Of a DNA stretch of 64,000 nt, positions 62,904 to 64,000 are shown one piece after another. The notes beneath the pieces are model-generated. The model was not told the DNA's origin and ran no database searches. It worked only from the letters and a program-made list of their open reading frames with translations. The stretch lies in NCBI GenBank assembly GCA_945891505.1, contig CAMDDL010000003.1, positions 62,001-126,000 of the forward strand, written 5' to 3'. Each line of letters opens with the position of its first letter. Position 1 is the stretch's first letter. The stretch is from Maricaulis salignorans. GTDB taxonomy: Bacteria > Pseudomonadota > Alphaproteobacteria > Caulobacterales > Aquidulcibacteraceae. A program made the position numbers and the translations under genes.

Positions 62904-64000
62904 ATGGCAATTGAAACGATCGTAATCGTAGGTGGTGGCACGGCGGGCTGGATGGCCGCAGCCGCATTGTCGCGCCTGCGTGCGGGCAAGCTAGTCAATG
63001 TCATCGTCATCGAATCAGAACAAATCGGCACGGTTGGCGTTGGCGAAGCCACCATTCCCCCCTTCCTCGACTTCAACCGTCTGTTGGAAATTGACGAGGC
63101 AGAGATGCTGTCTGCCGTGCAGGGCAGCTTCAAACTTGGCATTCAGTTCGTCAATTGGGGCAAAATTGGCGACAGCTATATCCACCCCTTTGGCAATTAC
63201 GGCTATCAAGTCGATGGCGTGTCCTTCCACCATATTTGGCACAAATTCAAAGAGGCAGGTGATAAACGGCCGATCCAAATCTTTAACATCGAAACCATGG
63301 CCGCCCATTATGGCCGCTTTGCTCGGACTGAAGACTATCAGCGCGACGACCTGCCCCCCATCAATTACGCCTATCACCTCGATGCCGGCCGCTATGCCAA
63401 ATATTTGCGCGCTTATGCGGAGAAGCGCGGCGCAATCAGGATCGAAGGCAAGGTCAATGATGTCGCTTTGGATGGCGAGACAGGCTTTGTAACCTCTGTC
63501 ACCATGGATAATGGCGTTGTTATCGAGGGTGATTTGTTCGTCGATTGCTCCGGCTTCCGGGGCCTGTTGATCGAGCAAACGCTAAAGACCGGCTATGATG
63601 ACTGGTCAAACTTTTTGCCGTGCAATCGCGCGGTCGCTTTGCCCTGTAAGCGCGACGATGGCAGCCCACCCCCGCCTTATACCCGCGCCACCGCTCACCG
63701 CGCTGGCTGGCAATGGCAAGTGCCGTTGCAGCACCGTAATGGCAACGGCCACGTCTATTGCAGCGAGTTCATGGGCGACGATGAAGCACTCGACATCCTC
63801 GTCAATAATATTGCGGGCAAACCTCAGGCAGAGCCGAATTTCCTGCGCTTTGTAACTGGGCGGCGCAAGAAGTTCTGGAACAAAAATGTGGTAGCCTTGG
63901 GTCTGGCTGCAGGCTTTATGGAGCCTTTGGAATCGACCTCTATCCATCTGATCAACACTGGCATCAATAAGCTGATCGCGCTTTTATCGCTCGATGGCAT
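62904..64000 (+). CDS. flavin-dependent tryptophan-halogenase-family protein, C-terminus cut off
   Basis: The first 365 residues of a PF04820-type flavoenzyme; the right edge cuts it. The FAD motif GGGTAGW (10-16) and the GVGEATIPPF segment are intact; K77 (SFKLG) is the catalytic-lysine position, E343 (EPLESTSIH) the conserved Glu, and the halogenase WxWxIP signature reads WQWQVP (269-274). Such genes in Caulobacterales often sit with LacI regulators and TonB receptors rather than antibiotic clusters, so the substrate may not be tryptophan. No flavin reductase is visible beside it. Confidence 0.93.
   Translation, partial: MAIETIVIVGGGTAGWMAAAALSRLRAGKLVNVIVIESEQIGTVGVGEATIPPFLDFNRLLEIDEAEMLSAVQGSFKLGIQFVNWGKIGDSYIHPFGNYGYQVDGVSFHHIWHKFKEAGDKRPIQIFNIETMAAHYGRFARTEDYQRDDLPPINYAYHLDAGRYAKYLRAYAEKRGAIRIEGKVNDVALDGETGFVTSVTMDNGVVIEGDLFVDCSGFRGLLIEQTLKTGYDDWSNFLPCNRAVALPCKRDDGSPPPPYTRATAHRAGWQWQVPLQHRNGNGHVYCSEFMGDDEALDILVNNIAGKPQAEPNFLRFVTGRRKKFWNKNVVALGLAAGFMEPLESTSIHLINTGINKLIALLSLDG

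Overview
The window looks like part of the chromosome of an alphaproteobacterium, probably Caulobacterales or a Hyphomonadaceae-like relative; this is inferred from gene content and order and was not searched. Pointers are the cycHJKL-type ccmI-ccmE-ccmF-ccmH operon, the pmbA / inositol-monophosphatase-like / DUF4170 / ABC exporter run, the degP-response regulator-kinase-glnE run, the argB / pyrimidine nucleotidase / dapD / dapE block, and a large TonB-dependent receptor of the Caulobacter/Xanthomonas type beside a flavin-dependent halogenase. Base composition looks even, in the mid-50s % G+C by eye. I saw no rRNA, tRNA, CRISPR array, insertion sequence or intact prophage.

Layout. 1-22 kb is almost all minus strand: an LPS-linked start (truncated ABC exporter, DUF4170, phosphatase, pmbA); an EF-hand / ECF sigma / anti-sigma set; degP with a two-component system and glnE; cytochrome c maturation; a second two-component system with a PepSY protein; a class-I glutamine-amidotransferase-like hydrolase; and a DnaJ-like chaperone. 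At 21.9-22.2 kb lies a 109-codon fragment that resembles the C-terminus of a gene-transfer-agent/phage tail protein. 22.5-31 kb holds a class A penicillin-binding protein, a GMC oxidoreductase, tonB, a Tat-exported beta-lactamase-fold protein, a DUF6445 protein and a DUF1254/DUF1214 pair. 31-37.5 kb is the lysine/arginine block. 38-43 kb holds an isoaspartyl peptidase, oxidoreductases, a drug/metabolite transporter and a lysoplasmalogenase-like protein. dapF and purA follow. 45.9-52.4 kb holds a CpcT-like secreted protein and a signalling locus: a hybrid kinase-receiver-HPt-EAL protein divergent from a receiver-kinase. A solitary TadE/TadG-like protein, a nitronate-monooxygenase-like enzyme, an Ntn acylase and an MDR dehydrogenase lead to the last 6 kb: LacI regulator, TonB-dependent receptor and divergent tryptophan-halogenase-family gene, cut by the window end.

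How it fits together. Most of the window is housekeeping: periplasmic quality control and heme attachment, nitrogen control (glnE), lysine/peptidoglycan precursors (dapD, dapE, dapF), arginine and purine synthesis. The accessory interest lies in three loci: the phosphorelay fused to a c-di-GMP phosphodiesterase; the LacI-TonB receptor-halogenase locus, with a perfect operator-like palindrome in its divergent promoter; and the EF-hand/ECF sigma operon. All six convergent gene pairs abut or overlap at their stop codons, leaving no room for terminators between them.
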